Assembly (NCBI RefSeq): GCF_008710095.1
Contig: NZ_VYKJ01000010.1
Span: 154,780-218,779 of the forward strand
From: Affinibrenneria salicis
Lineage (GTDB): Bacteria; Pseudomonadota; Gammaproteobacteria; Enterobacterales; Enterobacteriaceae
Length of the DNA: 64,000 bases
Reading direction: 5' to 3'
In this document: positions 11,908 to 21,521 of the stretch, in pieces
Layout of the letters: each line of letters opens with the position of its first letter
How positions within the stretch are numbered: position 1 is the stretch's first letter
Translations under genes and position numbers: made by a program
Notes under the pieces: generated by a model
What the model saw: only the letters and a program-made list of their open reading frames with translations
Told to the model about the DNA's origin: nothing
The model's database searches: none

Positions 11908-11937
11908 CGGGTAACGCGCCGGCTGGCGCGTTACCCG
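11908..11937 (+). terminator. Stem-loop after cpdB
   Basis: A perfect 12-bp stem (11909-11920 with 11925-11936) closed by an extra C-G pair, with a 4-nt loop, 32 bp after the cpdB stop. No T tract follows, so it may stabilise the 3' end rather than terminate alone. Confidence 0.5.
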
Positions 11938-12009
11938 ACGCGGCAATCGATACCTGAACGCGCGCCCTCAGTCAAAGAATAAGACGCCGCCGTACCGTTG
12001 TACTATTAT

Positions 12010-12246
12010 CATATCCTGAATAATTTGAGTTGCAGGACAAAACGTTATCGTTTTGAAACAACGCGCAGCGTTGGTCCTTGACGGGCGATACGCATTCATG
12101 CGGCTCATTATGCGGCATGGGAACGATAACTCCGCCGGGCGCGGATGTTAGCGCCGCCGCCGGCGTCTCCACATGGGAAAACCCAGAAACAGGCCGAAGA
12201 ATTGAGCGCAGTCAACGCGCCTGCAGCTTAAAGTATGACGGGTATA
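12010..12246. repeat. Palindromic interspersed repeat, copy B (downstream of cpdB)
   Basis: A longer copy (237 bp). The left end is CATATCCTGAATAATTTGAG with inner TTGCAGG; the right end is CCTGCAGCTTAAAGTATGAC followed by GGGTATA. The first 75 bp align with copy A (shared AAAACGTT, GTTTGAAACAACG and GTCCTT stretches), so A and B are direct repeats around cpdB. The middle is GC-rich and palindromic. Confidence 0.72.
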
Positions 12247-12340
12247 TAACTTTGTATCCGGCGGAAATCACCGGCGCGCTGATACAGCGATGGCCAGGTG
12301 ATAATGTTAATCCGTGTTTAAAACTGAGTACGAGGCTGCT

Positions 12341-12895
12341 ATGTCAAAAGTTATTGTGATTTACCATTCTGGTTATGGTCATACCGAACGTCTGGCCGAA
12401 GCGGTTGCGCAAGGCGCCGGCGCGGAACTGATCGCCATCGACGCCGAAGGCAACATTAGCGAAGCGCAGTGGGCGGCGCTGGCGGCTGCCGACGCCATCA
12501 TTTTCGGCACGCCTACCTATATGGGCGGCCCAAGCTGGCAGTTTAAGAAATTTGCCGACGCCAGTTCTAAACAGTGGTTTAGCCGCGCCTGGAGCGATAA
12601 GGTTTTCGGCGGCTTTACCAACAGCGCCAGTCTGAACGGCGATAAGCAAGTCACGCTGATTTCCCTGCAGACGCTGGCTTCGCAGCACGGCGGCATCTGG
12701 GTCAGCCTGGGGAATCTGCCCGCCAATACGAAAACATCGACGCGCAGCGATGTAAATAGTCTCGGCGGATCGGTCGGTTTTCTCGCGCAGACCCCTTCCG
12801 ATGCCAGCGTCGATGAAGTGGTTGACGGCGATCTGGCCACCGGTAAGGCCTACGGTCAGCGCGTGGCCGCCATCGCCGACCGGCTGGCGAAATAA
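12341..12895 (+). CDS. Flavodoxin-family (WrbA-like) FMN protein
   Basis: A 184-residue cytosolic protein. The FMN phosphate loop is near the N-terminus (HSGYGHTERLAEA), followed by the WrbA-type segment GTPTYMGGPSWQFKKFAD and LASQHGGIWVSLG. WrbA relatives are NAD(P)H:quinone oxidoreductases that protect against quinone redox cycling. This protein is shorter than and not orthologous to E. coli WrbA (198), so the exact substrate is open. The start at 12341 was chosen over 12314 because ACGAGG precedes it and the flavodoxin fold begins there. An intrinsic terminator follows. Confidence 0.82.
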   Translation: MSKVIVIYHSGYGHTERLAEAVAQGAGAELIAIDAEGNISEAQWAALAAADAIIFGTPTYMGGPSWQFKKFADASSKQWFSRAWSDKVFGGFTNSASLNGDKQVTLISLQTLASQHGGIWVSLGNLPANTKTSTRSDVNSLGGSVGFLAQTPSDASVDEVVDGDLATGKAYGQRVAAIADRLAK

Positions 12896-12914
12896 GCCGC
12901 CGCCTCATTAGCCC

Positions 12915-12942
12915 AAAGGCACCCGTCGGGTGCCTTCTTTTT
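12915..12942 (+). terminator. Rho-independent terminator after the flavodoxin gene
   Basis: A 9-bp stem (12916-12924 with 12928-12936), 3-nt loop, then CTTTTT, 20 bp after the stop codon. The fklB gene converges from the other side. Confidence 0.88.
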
Positions 12943-12971
12943 GTGTCTCTTATCCTAATCGCGCCTGGCGC

Positions 12972-13592
12972 TTACAGGATCTCCAGCAGCTCCACTTCGA
13001 AAATCAGCGCGCTGAACGGCGGAATAGCCGCGCCGGCGCCGCGTTCGCCGTAAGCCAGTTCCTGCGGGATATACAGCTCCCATTTGGAGCCGACCGGCAT
13101 CAGCGTCAGGGCTTCGATCCAGCCGGGAATCACGCCGCTGACCGGAAATTCCGCCGGCTGGCCGCGCTGCACCGAGCTGTCGAATACGGTGCCGTCAATC
13201 AGGCGGCCGGTGTAATGCACCCGCACGCGATCCTGGCGCGACGGAATGCCGCCCTCGCCCTGAGTCAATACGCGAAACTGCAGGCCGGATTCCGTGCTGC
13301 TCACCTCTTCCTTCTGCGCATTTTCCGCCAGGAAGCGCTGGCCGTCCTGCGCCAGAGATTTCTGCCGCTCGCGGCGTACCGCATCGGCGCGTTCATGAAT
13401 TTCACGCAGCGCGCGATGGACCACATCCACGGGCACCGCCGGCGTATTTCCCTCCAGGGCATCACGCAAGCCAGCCAGCAGCGCTTCCGGTTGTAAACCT
13501 TCCAGGCCCGACTCCTGCAACTGCTGACCTACCTGTAAACCGATACCGTAACTTGCCTGCGCTTCGACGCTCTCATAAGAAGGGGTTGTCAT
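12972..13592 (-). CDS. fklB: FklB, FKBP-type peptidyl-prolyl cis-trans isomerase
   Basis: A 206-residue protein, the same length as E. coli FklB (FKBP22). The N-terminal dimerisation helices (about 1-90) precede a C-terminal FKBP domain with [16 protein letters not shown], a substrate pocket at [10 protein letters not shown], and [11 protein letters not shown]. It catalyses proline isomerisation in protein folding. Convergent with the flavodoxin gene and divergent from ytfB, as in the E. coli neighbourhood. Confidence 0.95.
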   Translation of the reverse strand: MTTPSYESVEAQASYGIGLQVGQQLQESGLEGLQPEALLAGLRDALEGNTPAVPVDVVHRALREIHERADAVRRERQKSLAQDGQRFLAENAQKEEVSSTESGLQFRVLTQGEGGIPSRQDRVRVHYTGRLIDGTVFDSSVQRGQPAEFPVSGVIPGWIEALTLMPVGSKWELYIPQELAYGERGAGAAIPPFSALIFEVELLEIL

Positions 13593-13809
13593 GAATGTTC
13601 CTTTAATCTGTAAAAAATCGAGACAGCAGCATAACAGCGCAGCGGATTAGGGTAAAATCCTGTATGCGAGCGCGACATGTCATCCGAGAGTCGCGCCTGC
13701 GCGGATGCGCGGGATTCACTGTGTCTGAGGCCTTAAAAATTAACGCATTAACCGACACATCCGGTTGATGGCGTACATTATCTTCAATATCGCGGAAAGA
13801 GAGGTCATC

Positions 13810-14460
13810 ATGAGGAGGATTGCGCCCGGAAAACGGAAAACCGCCTGGGACTATCAGTCGTTACTCCACACCGCTCTGCGTTTATGGCGTCGCACACCGG
13901 CTGGCGCAGCCGGCGGCGCTTCTGTGTTTCAGTCACTGGGGCGGCAAATCCGTGGGCTGCTGAGCAAAATCTGGCACCTTCCCGACCATTACCACTGGAT
14001 GGAACCGCTGCCCTACGCGCACCGGCGCGGCGTACTGATTGCGATCGGCATCCTGCTGCTGGCGCTGCTGCTGCCTTACACGCCGCCGTCCGTGCCGCAC
14101 AGCCCGCCGACCGATAGCGGCCCGCAACAGGAAACGGCCCCCCTGCAGGCGAACCTGACAGGAGAACCGGCCGCGCCGCCGTCCGCTGCGCGCCAGGTGA
14201 ACTGGCAACGTTATCAAATTGCGTCGGGTCAGACGCTGGCACAGCTGTTTCGCGATAATAATCTGCCGGTCAGCGATGTCTTCGCCATGGCGCAGGTGGA
14301 AGGACGCGAAAGGCCGCTGAGCGACTTGCGCGCCGGCCAGGAGGTCAGGATTCAGTTAAATAGCCAGGGCATGGTCGCCCGACTGGAGATTGATACCACG
14401 GATAATCAGACCATTCGCTTTATACGCCAGTCCGACGGCGCCTTTCAGCGCAGACCGTAA
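13810..14460 (+). CDS. ytfB: YtfB, OapA-family cell-division/envelope protein
   Basis: A 216-residue protein with one transmembrane helix (about 74-90), a Pro/Ala-rich periplasmic linker and a C-terminal OapA/LysM-like domain (about 131-216). E. coli YtfB (212) localises to the septum and binds glycans. The start at 13810 was taken from GAGAGG six nt upstream; a start at 13765 would add 15 residues with no good ribosome site. The cytoplasmic N-terminus is about 40 residues longer than in E. coli, with the conserved KIWHLPDHYHWMEPLP block at 53-68. Confidence 0.88.
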   Translation: MRRIAPGKRKTAWDYQSLLHTALRLWRRTPAGAAGGASVFQSLGRQIRGLLSKIWHLPDHYHWMEPLPYAHRRGVLIAIGILLLALLLPYTPPSVPHSPPTDSGPQQETAPLQANLTGEPAAPPSAARQVNWQRYQIASGQTLAQLFRDNNLPVSDVFAMAQVEGRERPLSDLRAGQEVRIQLNSQGMVARLEIDTTDNQTIRFIRQSDGAFQRRP

Positions 14461-14489
14461 TGCAGCCGGTTTCCGGCGCGATGAATAGC

Positions 14490-14517
14490 AAAACGCCGGC
14501 CCAAAGGCCGGCGTTTT
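14490..14517. terminator. Bidirectional terminator between ytfB and rplI
   Basis: A 12-bp perfect stem (14490-14501 with 14506-14517), loop CAAA, with A4 on the left and T4 on the right, so it can work for ytfB (+) and rplI (-). Confidence 0.88.
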
Positions 14518-14562
14518 AGCGGTGGACGGGCCCACAGGCCAGTCCGGTGCGCCGCAGCAAAA

Positions 14563-15015
14563 TTATGCTTCAGCAACAACCACAACGTTCAGCGTCGCGA
14601 AAACGTCGCTGTGCACCTGGAAGCTCACTTCATGATCGCCCAGGGTACGCAGAACGCCGTTCGGCAGACGAACTTCGCTTTTAGCAACTTCAACACCGGC
14701 CGCCGTTACCGCATCAGCGATATCACGCGTACCGATAGAACCGAACAGTTTGCCTTCATCGCCTGCTTTAGACGCGAGGGTTACCGTTGCCAGTTCAGTG
14801 ATCTTAGCTGCGCGAGCTTCAGCAGCGGCCAGAACGTCGGCCAGTTTGGCTTCCAGTTCGGCGCGGCGCGCTTCGAAGTACTCAACGTTCTTTTTGGTTG
14901 CCGGGACAGCTTTACCCTGCGGAACCAGGAAGTTACGGGCATAGCCCGCTTTAACGTTTACCTGCTCACCCAGGCTGCCCAGGTTTGCTACTTTATCAAG
15001 CAGAATAACTTGCAT
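14563..15015 (-). CDS. rplI: 50S ribosomal protein L9
   Basis: A 150-residue protein (E. coli L9 149). The N-terminal RNA-binding domain ([19 protein letters not shown] and KAGYARNFL), a long central helix (about 40-75) and a C-terminal domain are all present. It binds 23S rRNA near the L1 stalk and influences frame maintenance. It is the last gene of rpsF-priB-rpsR-rplI, 39 bp after rpsR. Confidence 0.97.
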   Translation of the reverse strand: MQVILLDKVANLGSLGEQVNVKAGYARNFLVPQGKAVPATKKNVEYFEARRAELEAKLADVLAAAEARAAKITELATVTLASKAGDEGKLFGSIGTRDIADAVTAAGVEVAKSEVRLPNGVLRTLGDHEVSFQVHSDVFATLNVVVVAEA

Positions 15016-15054
15016 TACCTTATCCTCTCAAAGTCGTTAATGGACAGTGGCCGA

Positions 15055-15607
<553 letters not shown>

Positions 15608-15612
15608 GGCAA

Positions 15613-16090
<478 letters not shown>

Positions 16091-16104
16091 AAAAATGACG
16101 CGTA

Positions 16105-16133
16105 ATTATATTGGCCCCGGCCCAGGAACACAA
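16105..16133 (-). promoter_or_regulatory. rpsF sigma-70 promoter
   Basis: On the minus strand, a -35 TTGTGT (16128-16133) and a perfect -10 TATAAT (16105-16110) are separated by exactly 17 bp. Confidence 0.82.
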
Positions 16134-16320
16134 GGTGGATTGCGATTATCTTGTAAAATCTGACCCATCCACCTCGCAGGCAGCGACGCAGCGAATTGAT
16201 GTGGTCCGCACGCTGAAAACGCCCGGAGGCCGTTGGACGAAAAAACCGGCCTTTTACCAGGTCGCGGCGCGCGGCGCAGGACAACTCATGGCGCCAGGCT
16301 GGAAACCGCCAGACTGAACG

Positions 16321-17023
16321 GATCTTGCCCGGTAACGGGTGGACACGGCCTTAAGCAAGATTGCTTTCCTCAAATTATATCGGGCTTACCCCGCAACAGG
16401 CGCTATGCCGCCGGCTGTAATCAATCTCAATATTCAAATATCGCCGGTTTCATCCTCCCTGCGAGTGTCAGACGGGGCGCGCCATCGCGCTGTTTTGCCT
16501 GAATAAAGGCTTCGGCCACCCGCTCATCACACCGCTGGCGACGCATCTGACGCGGAGAGGGCGTCTGTCGGCGTTTCAGCCACGCATACCAGCCGCCGCG
16601 CGAGACGCACAGTACGCGGACCAGGCTTTTCACTAAAAATTTCGCCCGATGCTGTTGCATAAAACCGTACTTCACTTCAGGCAATTGGCGAAGCAGATGG
16701 CCGCCTTTTGGAGAATGATCAGTCCCTTCTGCCGTTCAGCAAGCTGGCGTTTTAATACGGACATTCTCCGTTGCCAGCAACTGCTCACGCTCAGAGGCGG
16801 AGCGTTGCTGGCGTTGTTTACCTCGAGGCGTAGAGCTGAGATTCTGCAGGCCGGGCCGCGTTGGCGACACCGATACGGTCGGCAAGAGCCAGCGTCTGCC
16901 GGCGAAACTGCGGGGTTTCTGGATTACGCGATGTTCTCTTCACCAATTTTGTTTGCATCATGGTTCATCTTGTTAACGATTTTACTCGCTTAACAGTGTG
17001 TCCATTATTCGTGGGTAGGATCA
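16321..17023 (-). mobile_element. Decayed IS3-family insertion sequence with both inverted ends
   Basis: An outer end GATCTTGCCCGGTAACGGGT at 16321 and its inverted counterpart TGATCCTACCCACGAATAAT (minus strand from 17023) both run into GGACAC and then TTAAGC; these look like degenerate terminal repeats. Between them are an orfA remnant and the 5' part of orfB, while the DDE catalytic region is missing. It lies between the rpsF promoter and yjfP. Confidence 0.75.
16427..16961 (-). pseudogene. IS3-family transposase OrfA/OrfB remnant
   Basis: From 16961 the minus strand reads MMQTKLVKRTSRNPETPQF and on to LALADRIGVANAAR, a well-preserved IS3-family (IS51-like) OrfA N-terminus, then loses frame. 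OrfB sequence follows (VKYGFMQQHRAKF, CRVSRGGWYAWLKRR-like, REQRDGAPRLT-like) and stops after about 80 residues. At least two frameshifts and a large deletion make it inactive. Confidence 0.8.
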
Positions 17024-17031
17024 TATAGCTA

Positions 17032-17823
17032 TTATCCTTTAGACAGGACGTCGCCCTTATCCGGCCATATACGGTTGAAAAACGTCACGCCCGCCTGAAG
17101 CGCGGACGGGGTGATTTTATGCCCGATGCCGGGCTCGCTTAGCCAGGTCAGTTTTCCAGCCAGTCCGCGCTGCGTTAGCGCCTCACGCAAGCGCACGCTT
17201 TGCTGGAACGGCACCAGATCGTCCGCCTCGCCGTGCCACAGCAGCAGCGGCCGGTCGGCCAACGCCGCCAGGCGCGGGGCGACATCATATTCCGCCAGAC
17301 GGTCGGCCAGCGGCTGCAGGATCTGTTCCGCATCCGGGCTGTCCGGCGCCACCGGCGGGAACAACGAGCGCGAAAGGGAAGAGAAATAGCCCGAGCCCAT
17401 AAACACGGCCGCCGCGCTGATCCACGGATAGCGCGCCATACTGGCCAGCGCCGTCATACCGCCCAGCGACGCGCCGCACACGCCGATCCTCTCCTGCGCG
17501 ATCAGACCGCGCCGGCGGTATTCCGCCGCCAGCGCCGGCAGTTCCTGCACATTCGATTGAAAAATATCCCAGAAATGACGCAGCCGGCGCGCTTCGTCGC
17601 CGTCATAGCGCGCGCCATGCATTGCGGCGTCCGGCGCAATCACGCGAAATCCGGCCTGCGCCAGCGCATAGCCAAAGTAGCAATACACCTCTTTTGACGA
17701 GGTATAGCCATGAAAGAAAAAAATCGTCGGCAGCGCCCGATCGCGCATTCCGGCCGGTGCGGAGTGAATCACCTCAATGCCGTTGACCATCTCGACGGCC
17801 ATTTCAACTACAGACTGGTTCAT
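17032..17823 (-). CDS. yjfP: YjfP, alpha/beta-hydrolase esterase
   Basis: A 263-residue cytosolic hydrolase (E. coli YjfP 249). Oxyanion motif HGYTSS near 38-43, nucleophile elbow CGASLGG with Ser119, an acid in HGEADDLVP (Asp201 or 202) and His235 in GIGHKITP. The E. coli enzyme is a carboxylesterase on short acyl esters; the natural substrate is unknown. In E. coli it lies near rpsF and bsmA, so the neighbourhood is conserved apart from the insertions on both sides. Confidence 0.88.
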   Translation of the reverse strand: MNQSVVEMAVEMVNGIEVIHSAPAGMRDRALPTIFFFHGYTSSKEVYCYFGYALAQAGFRVIAPDAAMHGARYDGDEARRLRHFWDIFQSNVQELPALAAEYRRRGLIAQERIGVCGASLGGMTALASMARYPWISAAAVFMGSGYFSSLSRSLFPPVAPDSPDAEQILQPLADRLAEYDVAPRLAALADRPLLLWHGEADDLVPFQQSVRLREALTQRGLAGKLTWLSEPGIGHKITPSALQAGVTFFNRIWPDKGDVLSKG

Positions 17824-18100
17824 TTTTGGTCCCGCTAATACGCTGAAAATCCATGTTTAACGCCCCGCCCCGTCTTTCAGGGGAGGACGGCGCCGGTCGA
17901 CCGCAGCCTCCGACGCGGTTTCAACCCGACGCCAGGCCAGACATTACGCTGCCCCGTAAATACCCGTCGGATCGTATTACCATAGCGCCAAATATCGCGG
18001 CAGATAAAAATAAATACGCAATGGCTTAGCTAAAATACGGCAATATGAACCGCAGCATCCGGCTGCGGTAAACGTTGTCCCCGCTGGCGCCCAGGATAAG
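17824..18100. other. Non-coding region upstream of yjfP
   Basis: 277 bp between the yjfP start and the tandem repeat array. It presumably carries the yjfP promoter. I see no supported gene, RNA or strong hairpin here. Confidence 0.4.
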
Positions 18101-18549
18101 CGGAGCATGCGCTTCCGTTCAGGCGGCAGACAGGTCGCCGATAAGCCCGAAATACCCGGGCCTGCCGAATAGAGGGAAACGCCGGCGGACAACGCCGCTA
18201 CGCTCCCTCGTCGCACGTCCCCTGATAACGAACATTGTCATCAACCAGAGCGGAGACATGTGCTTCCGTTCAGGCGGCAGACAGGTTGCCGGTAAACCCG
18301 AAATCCCCGGGCCTGCCGAATAGAGAGATGCGCCGGCGGACAACGCCGCTACGCCCCTCGTCGCGCGCTGGCTGATAACGAACATTGTCATCAACCTGAA
18401 CGGTGGCATGCGCTTCCGTTCAGGCGGCAGACAGGTCGCCGGTAAGCCCGAAATATCCGGGCCTGCCGAATAGAGAGATGCGACGGCGGACAACGCCGCT
18501 ACGCCCCTCGTCGCGCGCTGGCTGATAACGAACGTTGTCATCAGCCAGC
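18101..18549. repeat. Three tandem copies of a 150-bp unit
   Basis: Units start near 18101, 18251 and 18401. Landmarks recur with 150-151-bp spacing: GCTTCCGTTCAGGCGGCAGA at 18111, 18262 and 18412; CGGGCCTGCCGAATAGAG; GGCGGACAACGCCGCTACGC; CTGATAACGAAC. Units 2 and 3 are about 95% alike and unit 1 is more divergent. Because 150 is divisible by 3, an open frame runs through the array on the minus strand as a 50-residue repeat, but there is no ribosome site or sign of selection for protein. It lies just downstream of prfH. Confidence 0.9.
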
Positions 18550-18622
18550 GCCTCCGCTGAAGGTCGTATTATGGCGCGGGCGCGTCGTTTTCGCCTTGCG
18601 TCGTTCACCGCAACAGCGCGGC

Positions 18623-19237
18623 TCAGGCCGGCTCGAATCCTTCGCCTCTGAACACGCGAATCGGATTGCCCCGCTCCACCTCGTGGTGAAACTGGCGGCG
18701 CTGCGCGCGCAGTTGCGCCTCGCGCTGCTGGCGGCGGTTTTGCAGTTGCCAGGCAATGAGATAAGCGGCCAGACGCCGGTTAGCATGCTGACTGCGCTCC
18801 GACTGTACCTTAACGCTGATCCCGCTGGCGACGTGCGTAGCCCGCACGGCGGACTCCGTTTTATTGACGTGCTGCCCGCCCGGCCCGGAGGCTTTGAGCG
18901 TGGTAAACCGAATTTCGCCGTCGCTAAAGGTCTGCTGCGGGGTAAAGCGGGTGACGCCGATAAACCAGTTTTTGCGTCCCGGACCTTTGCGCCACGGGCT
19001 GGCGCAGGTCCACTGCAGGGTGCCGCACCAATTATCGGCCAGCGTTTCCGCTTGTTCCCCGCGCAGCAACACCAGCGCGGAACGCAGCGTCCCCGGCCGA
19101 TCGCCGTCTTCCGACTCCACCAGCTCCAGTTCGACATTGATCGCCTTCGCTTCCTGCATCAGGCGCCGCAGCGCCTTAGCCGTCGCCAGCATACATTCAT
19201 CAGGCCCCTGCGCCGCCGAAAGTTGTATCAGGATCAT
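18623..19237 (-). CDS. prfH: PrfH, class-I-like peptide release factor homolog
   Basis: A 204-residue protein, short because it lacks the stop-codon-reading domain of RF1/RF2. The catalytic GGQ is at 120-122 in [16 protein letters not shown], followed by a basic C-terminal tail. PrfH family members hydrolyse peptidyl-tRNA on ribosomes; published work ties PrfH to rescue of ribosomes whose 16S decoding centre has been cut, with the partner ligase RtcB2 resealing the rRNA. The start codon overlaps the rtcB2 stop by 4 nt (ATGA), which fixes the start and implies coupling. Confidence 0.92.
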   Translation of the reverse strand: MILIQLSAAQGPDECMLATAKALRRLMQEAKAINVELELVESEDGDRPGTLRSALVLLRGEQAETLADNWCGTLQWTCASPWRKGPGRKNWFIGVTRFTPQQTFSDGEIRFTTLKASGPGGQHVNKTESAVRATHVASGISVKVQSERSQHANRRLAAYLIAWQLQNRRQQREAQLRAQRRQFHHEVERGNPIRVFRGEGFEPA

Positions 19238-20355
19238 TGCGCATTCCCCCGGGTCTTGTAGGTCAGCACCGGCTTCAGCCGGGCGATCGGTTCTATCAGA
19301 CCCGCCTGCTCCATCGACGATATCACCGTATCGATGGGTTTATACGCCTGCGGCGCTTCCTGAAACATCAGCTGTTTATCCTGGCAAATCACCCGGCTGC
19401 CAAATGCCGTGCGCGCTAACTGCTGCATGCTGTAACGCTGGTCCAGCCGCCCTTTGCATTCGGCGCGCATCCATTTGCGGCCGGCGCCGTGCGCCAGAGA
19501 AAACAGGCTGACGGCATGCGGCAACGGCCGCACCAGATAACTGTAATCGCCGCGCGAGCCGGGGATCACCACCAGACCGCAATCGGCCGGGGTAGCCCCC
19601 TTGCGGTGCAGCCAGCCGGACACGCCGTCGATAACGGCCGGCGCGACCAAATTATGGTTAACATCCAGCAGCGCTTCGCCGTCGCTGTGCCAGCGGCGCA
19701 ACATGCGTTGCGCGATGCACTGTCGATTATATGCCGCGAAGCGCAGCGCCAGTTGGTGTTGACTCAGATAACCGGCGGCTTCCGGCGTATCCTGTTCCAG
19801 CCCGCGATGGCCGAACGCGCGCACATGCTGTTCCAGAATCGCCTGTCCGAGTCCGCGTGAACCGCTGTGAACCAACAGCAGCAGTTGCCGCGTGTCCGGC
19901 AGCAACGCGCCGAGTCGCGCCGGCTGATAGATTTCATCAAGCTGCTGCAGCTCGGCAAAGTGATTGCCGCCGCCGATGGTGCCGGGAGAATATGGCAGTT
20001 CGGCAAACTCCGACGGCAACTCATTAATCTCGTCCGGTGGTTCATCAATATTTCCCAGCCGTTTTTCCAGCTTATCCAGCGATATTTTGCCGGCCGTCAG
20101 ATCCGTGCGCCAGAGCGCCATGCCGCAACCAATATCATTGCCGACCAGCGCGGGATAAAAACGTCGCTGCGAGAAAAAAGCGGCGCCAATCGGGTAACCG
20201 CGCCCCGGATGTAAGTCCGGCATGCCGGATACGCTCACCATGCCCGGCAGTTGTGCGGTAGTAATAAGTTGCTGGATGGCTTTATCTTCAATCCAGGTCT
20301 CTGCCGACGCGATGATATTTACCCGCGGCGCGACAGAGCGAATAGTATTGCCCAT
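19234..20355 (-). CDS. RtcB2-type RNA ligase (prfH-linked)
   Basis: A 373-residue RtcB-family GTP- and Mn-dependent 3'-phosphate/5'-OH RNA ligase, shorter than canonical E. coli RtcB (408). Metal and active-site motifs are present: GNDIGCG (Cys77), GGGNHF (129-133), HSGSRGLG (His163), VNHN (His234) and the guanylylated histidine His289 in AHGAGR. It is immediately upstream of prfH, the arrangement known for the ribosome-repair pair, so it is assigned as the rRNA-repair paralogue rather than the rtcBA tRNA/RNA repair ligase. Confidence 0.92.
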   Translation of the reverse strand: MGNTIRSVAPRVNIIASAETWIEDKAIQQLITTAQLPGMVSVSGMPDLHPGRGYPIGAAFFSQRRFYPALVGNDIGCGMALWRTDLTAGKISLDKLEKRLGNIDEPPDEINELPSEFAELPYSPGTIGGGNHFAELQQLDEIYQPARLGALLPDTRQLLLLVHSGSRGLGQAILEQHVRAFGHRGLEQDTPEAAGYLSQHQLALRFAAYNRQCIAQRMLRRWHSDGEALLDVNHNLVAPAVIDGVSGWLHRKGATPADCGLVVIPGSRGDYSYLVRPLPHAVSLFSLAHGAGRKWMRAECKGRLDQRYSMQQLARTAFGSRVICQDKQLMFQEAPQAYKPIDTVISSMEQAGLIEPIARLKPVLTYKTRGNAQ

Positions 20356-20391
20356 AGGTCAATCCTGTCGATCAATTAACAATAGAGACCC

Positions 20392-20518
20392 AATACCTTT
20401 CGCGATGCAGCAGACGACGGGCGAGCGAACGCCCACGGTTCTGGCTAAACGCCAGGCCAGCAACGGGCTGAATAATCGGACGAGCTAATTCGCCTGCAGC
20501 CTGAAAGATGAAGGGTTA
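20392..20518. repeat. Palindromic interspersed repeat, copy C
   Basis: The left end AATACCTTTCGCGATGCAGC and the right end GCCTGCAGCCTGAAAGATGA then AGGGTTA match the family ends. It lies between the 14-codon ORF and the rtcB2 start, so it would be part of an rtcB2 leader transcript. Confidence 0.68.
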
Positions 20519-20573
20519 AATGATTTACGGCAGGCGTGATCGGGACAATACGCGGAAAACGAAGCGGCGGAAA

Positions 20574-20618
20574 TTAATCCAGATCAAACCTGCAAAGGGT
20601 CAGAGAATAATGAGTCAT
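20574..20618 (-). CDS. Candidate 14-residue leader peptide upstream of rtcB2
   Basis: Predicted peptide MTHYSLTLCRFDLD. An unusually strong GGAGG (20626-20630) sits 7 nt before the ATG. A near-consensus promoter lies about 50 bp upstream. A perfect 9-bp inverted repeat (20590-20598 with 20629-20637) brackets the start and would pair with the first bases of the ribosome site. I do not recognise the peptide. It could be a regulatory leader for rtcB2-prfH or an independent small gene. Confidence 0.5.
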   Translation of the reverse strand: MTHYSLTLCRFDLD

Positions 20619-20668
20619 GATGTCGCCTCCTTTGCAGTAAGAATGAATGGGGAAATGAAAACGCCGGC

Positions 20669-20697
20669 ATAATACGCCAGCGCGCGCGACCGTGCAA
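20669..20697 (-). promoter_or_regulatory. Strong sigma-70 promoter for the small ORF / rtcB2-prfH
   Basis: On the minus strand, -35 TTGCAC (20692-20697) and -10 TATTAT (20669-20674) are 17 bp apart, with a GC-rich discriminator (GCCGGCG) after the -10, a feature typical of growth-rate- or ppGpp-sensitive promoters. Confidence 0.7.
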
Positions 20698-20773
20698 TAT
20701 ATTCCTGTTTTTTCAGAATGCGGCGCAGACAATAAAGGCGAGTAAGGGACGGCGCGCGGTCGGCATCGCCGGG

Positions 20774-20816
20774 AAAATAAACGCCGGCGCGCCGCCAATG
20801 TCTTCCTGCGCCGGCG
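20774..20816 (-). terminator. Rho-independent terminator of the liv operon
   Basis: On the minus strand, CGCCGGCGC pairs with GCGCCGGCG (20808-20816 with 20782-20790) over a 17-nt loop, followed by TTTATTTT, 9 bp after the livF stop. Confidence 0.75.
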
Positions 20817-20825
20817 AATGGCGGA

Positions 20826-21521
20826 TTATCCGCCCAGATACATCTTTTTCACCTCGGGGTTAGCCAGAATCTCCTGCGCCTGGCCCTGCAGAACAATTTT
20901 CCCGTTCTCCAGCACATAGGCGCGATCGGCAATCTTTAAAGCGGCGGTGGCATTCTGTTCAACCAGCAGGATAGTGATATTGTCCCGCTGCAGTTGCTTA
21001 ATAATATTGAACATCTCACCGACGATCTTCGGCGCCAGCCCCAGACTGGGTTCATCGAGCATCAGCAGCACCGGTTCGCTCATCAGCGCCCGGGCTATGG
21101 CCAGCATCTGCTGCTCGCCGCCACTCATGGTGCCGGCCAGTTGGGCGCGCCGCTCTTTCAGCCGCGGAAACAGCGTGTACATTTTCTCCTTCAAATAATT
21201 GAAATTAACCGGGTTGTTATAGGCGCCCATGCGCAGGTTTTCTTCAATGGTTAAATTGGTGAATACCTTGCGCCCCTCCGGCACCAGCGCCAGCCCTTTA
21301 CGCACGATCTGATGCGTCAGGCTGTGGGAAATGTCTTCATTCAGAAAATTAACCTGGCCGGTGGATTTCACCAGATTGATAATCCCGTTTAGCGTCGAGG
21401 TTTTTCCCGCACCGTTGCTGCCAATCAGCGTGACGATTTCGCTGTTGTTGACCTCAATGTCGATGCCCTTTAGCCCCTGGATCAGGCCGTAGAACACTCG
21501 CAAATCGGCGGCTTTAAGCAT
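20826..21521 (-). CDS. livF: LivF-type ATPase of a branched-chain/polar amino-acid ABC transporter
   Basis: A 231-residue cytoplasmic ATPase. Walker A GSNGAGKT, signature MSGGEQQ, Walker B LLMLDEPSLGLAP, and the switch histidine position occupied in LLVEQNA. The start at 21521 (MLKAADLRV) has GGAG nine nt upstream and overlaps the livG stop; two upstream in-frame ATGs are less well placed. Last gene of livK-H-M-G-F. Confidence 0.92.
   Translation of the reverse strand: MLKAADLRVFYGLIQGLKGIDIEVNNSEIVTLIGSNGAGKTSTLNGIINLVKSTGQVNFLNEDISHSLTHQIVRKGLALVPEGRKVFTNLTIEENLRMGAYNNPVNFNYLKEKMYTLFPRLKERRAQLAGTMSGGEQQMLAIARALMSEPVLLMLDEPSLGLAPKIVGEMFNIIKQLQRDNITILLVEQNATAALKIADRAYVLENGKIVLQGQAQEILANPEVKKMYLGG

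Noticed and set aside
18119..18541. 140-residue repetitive protein on the minus strand
   Set aside because: Frame exists only because the tandem unit is 150 bp; no ribosome site and no recognisable domain.
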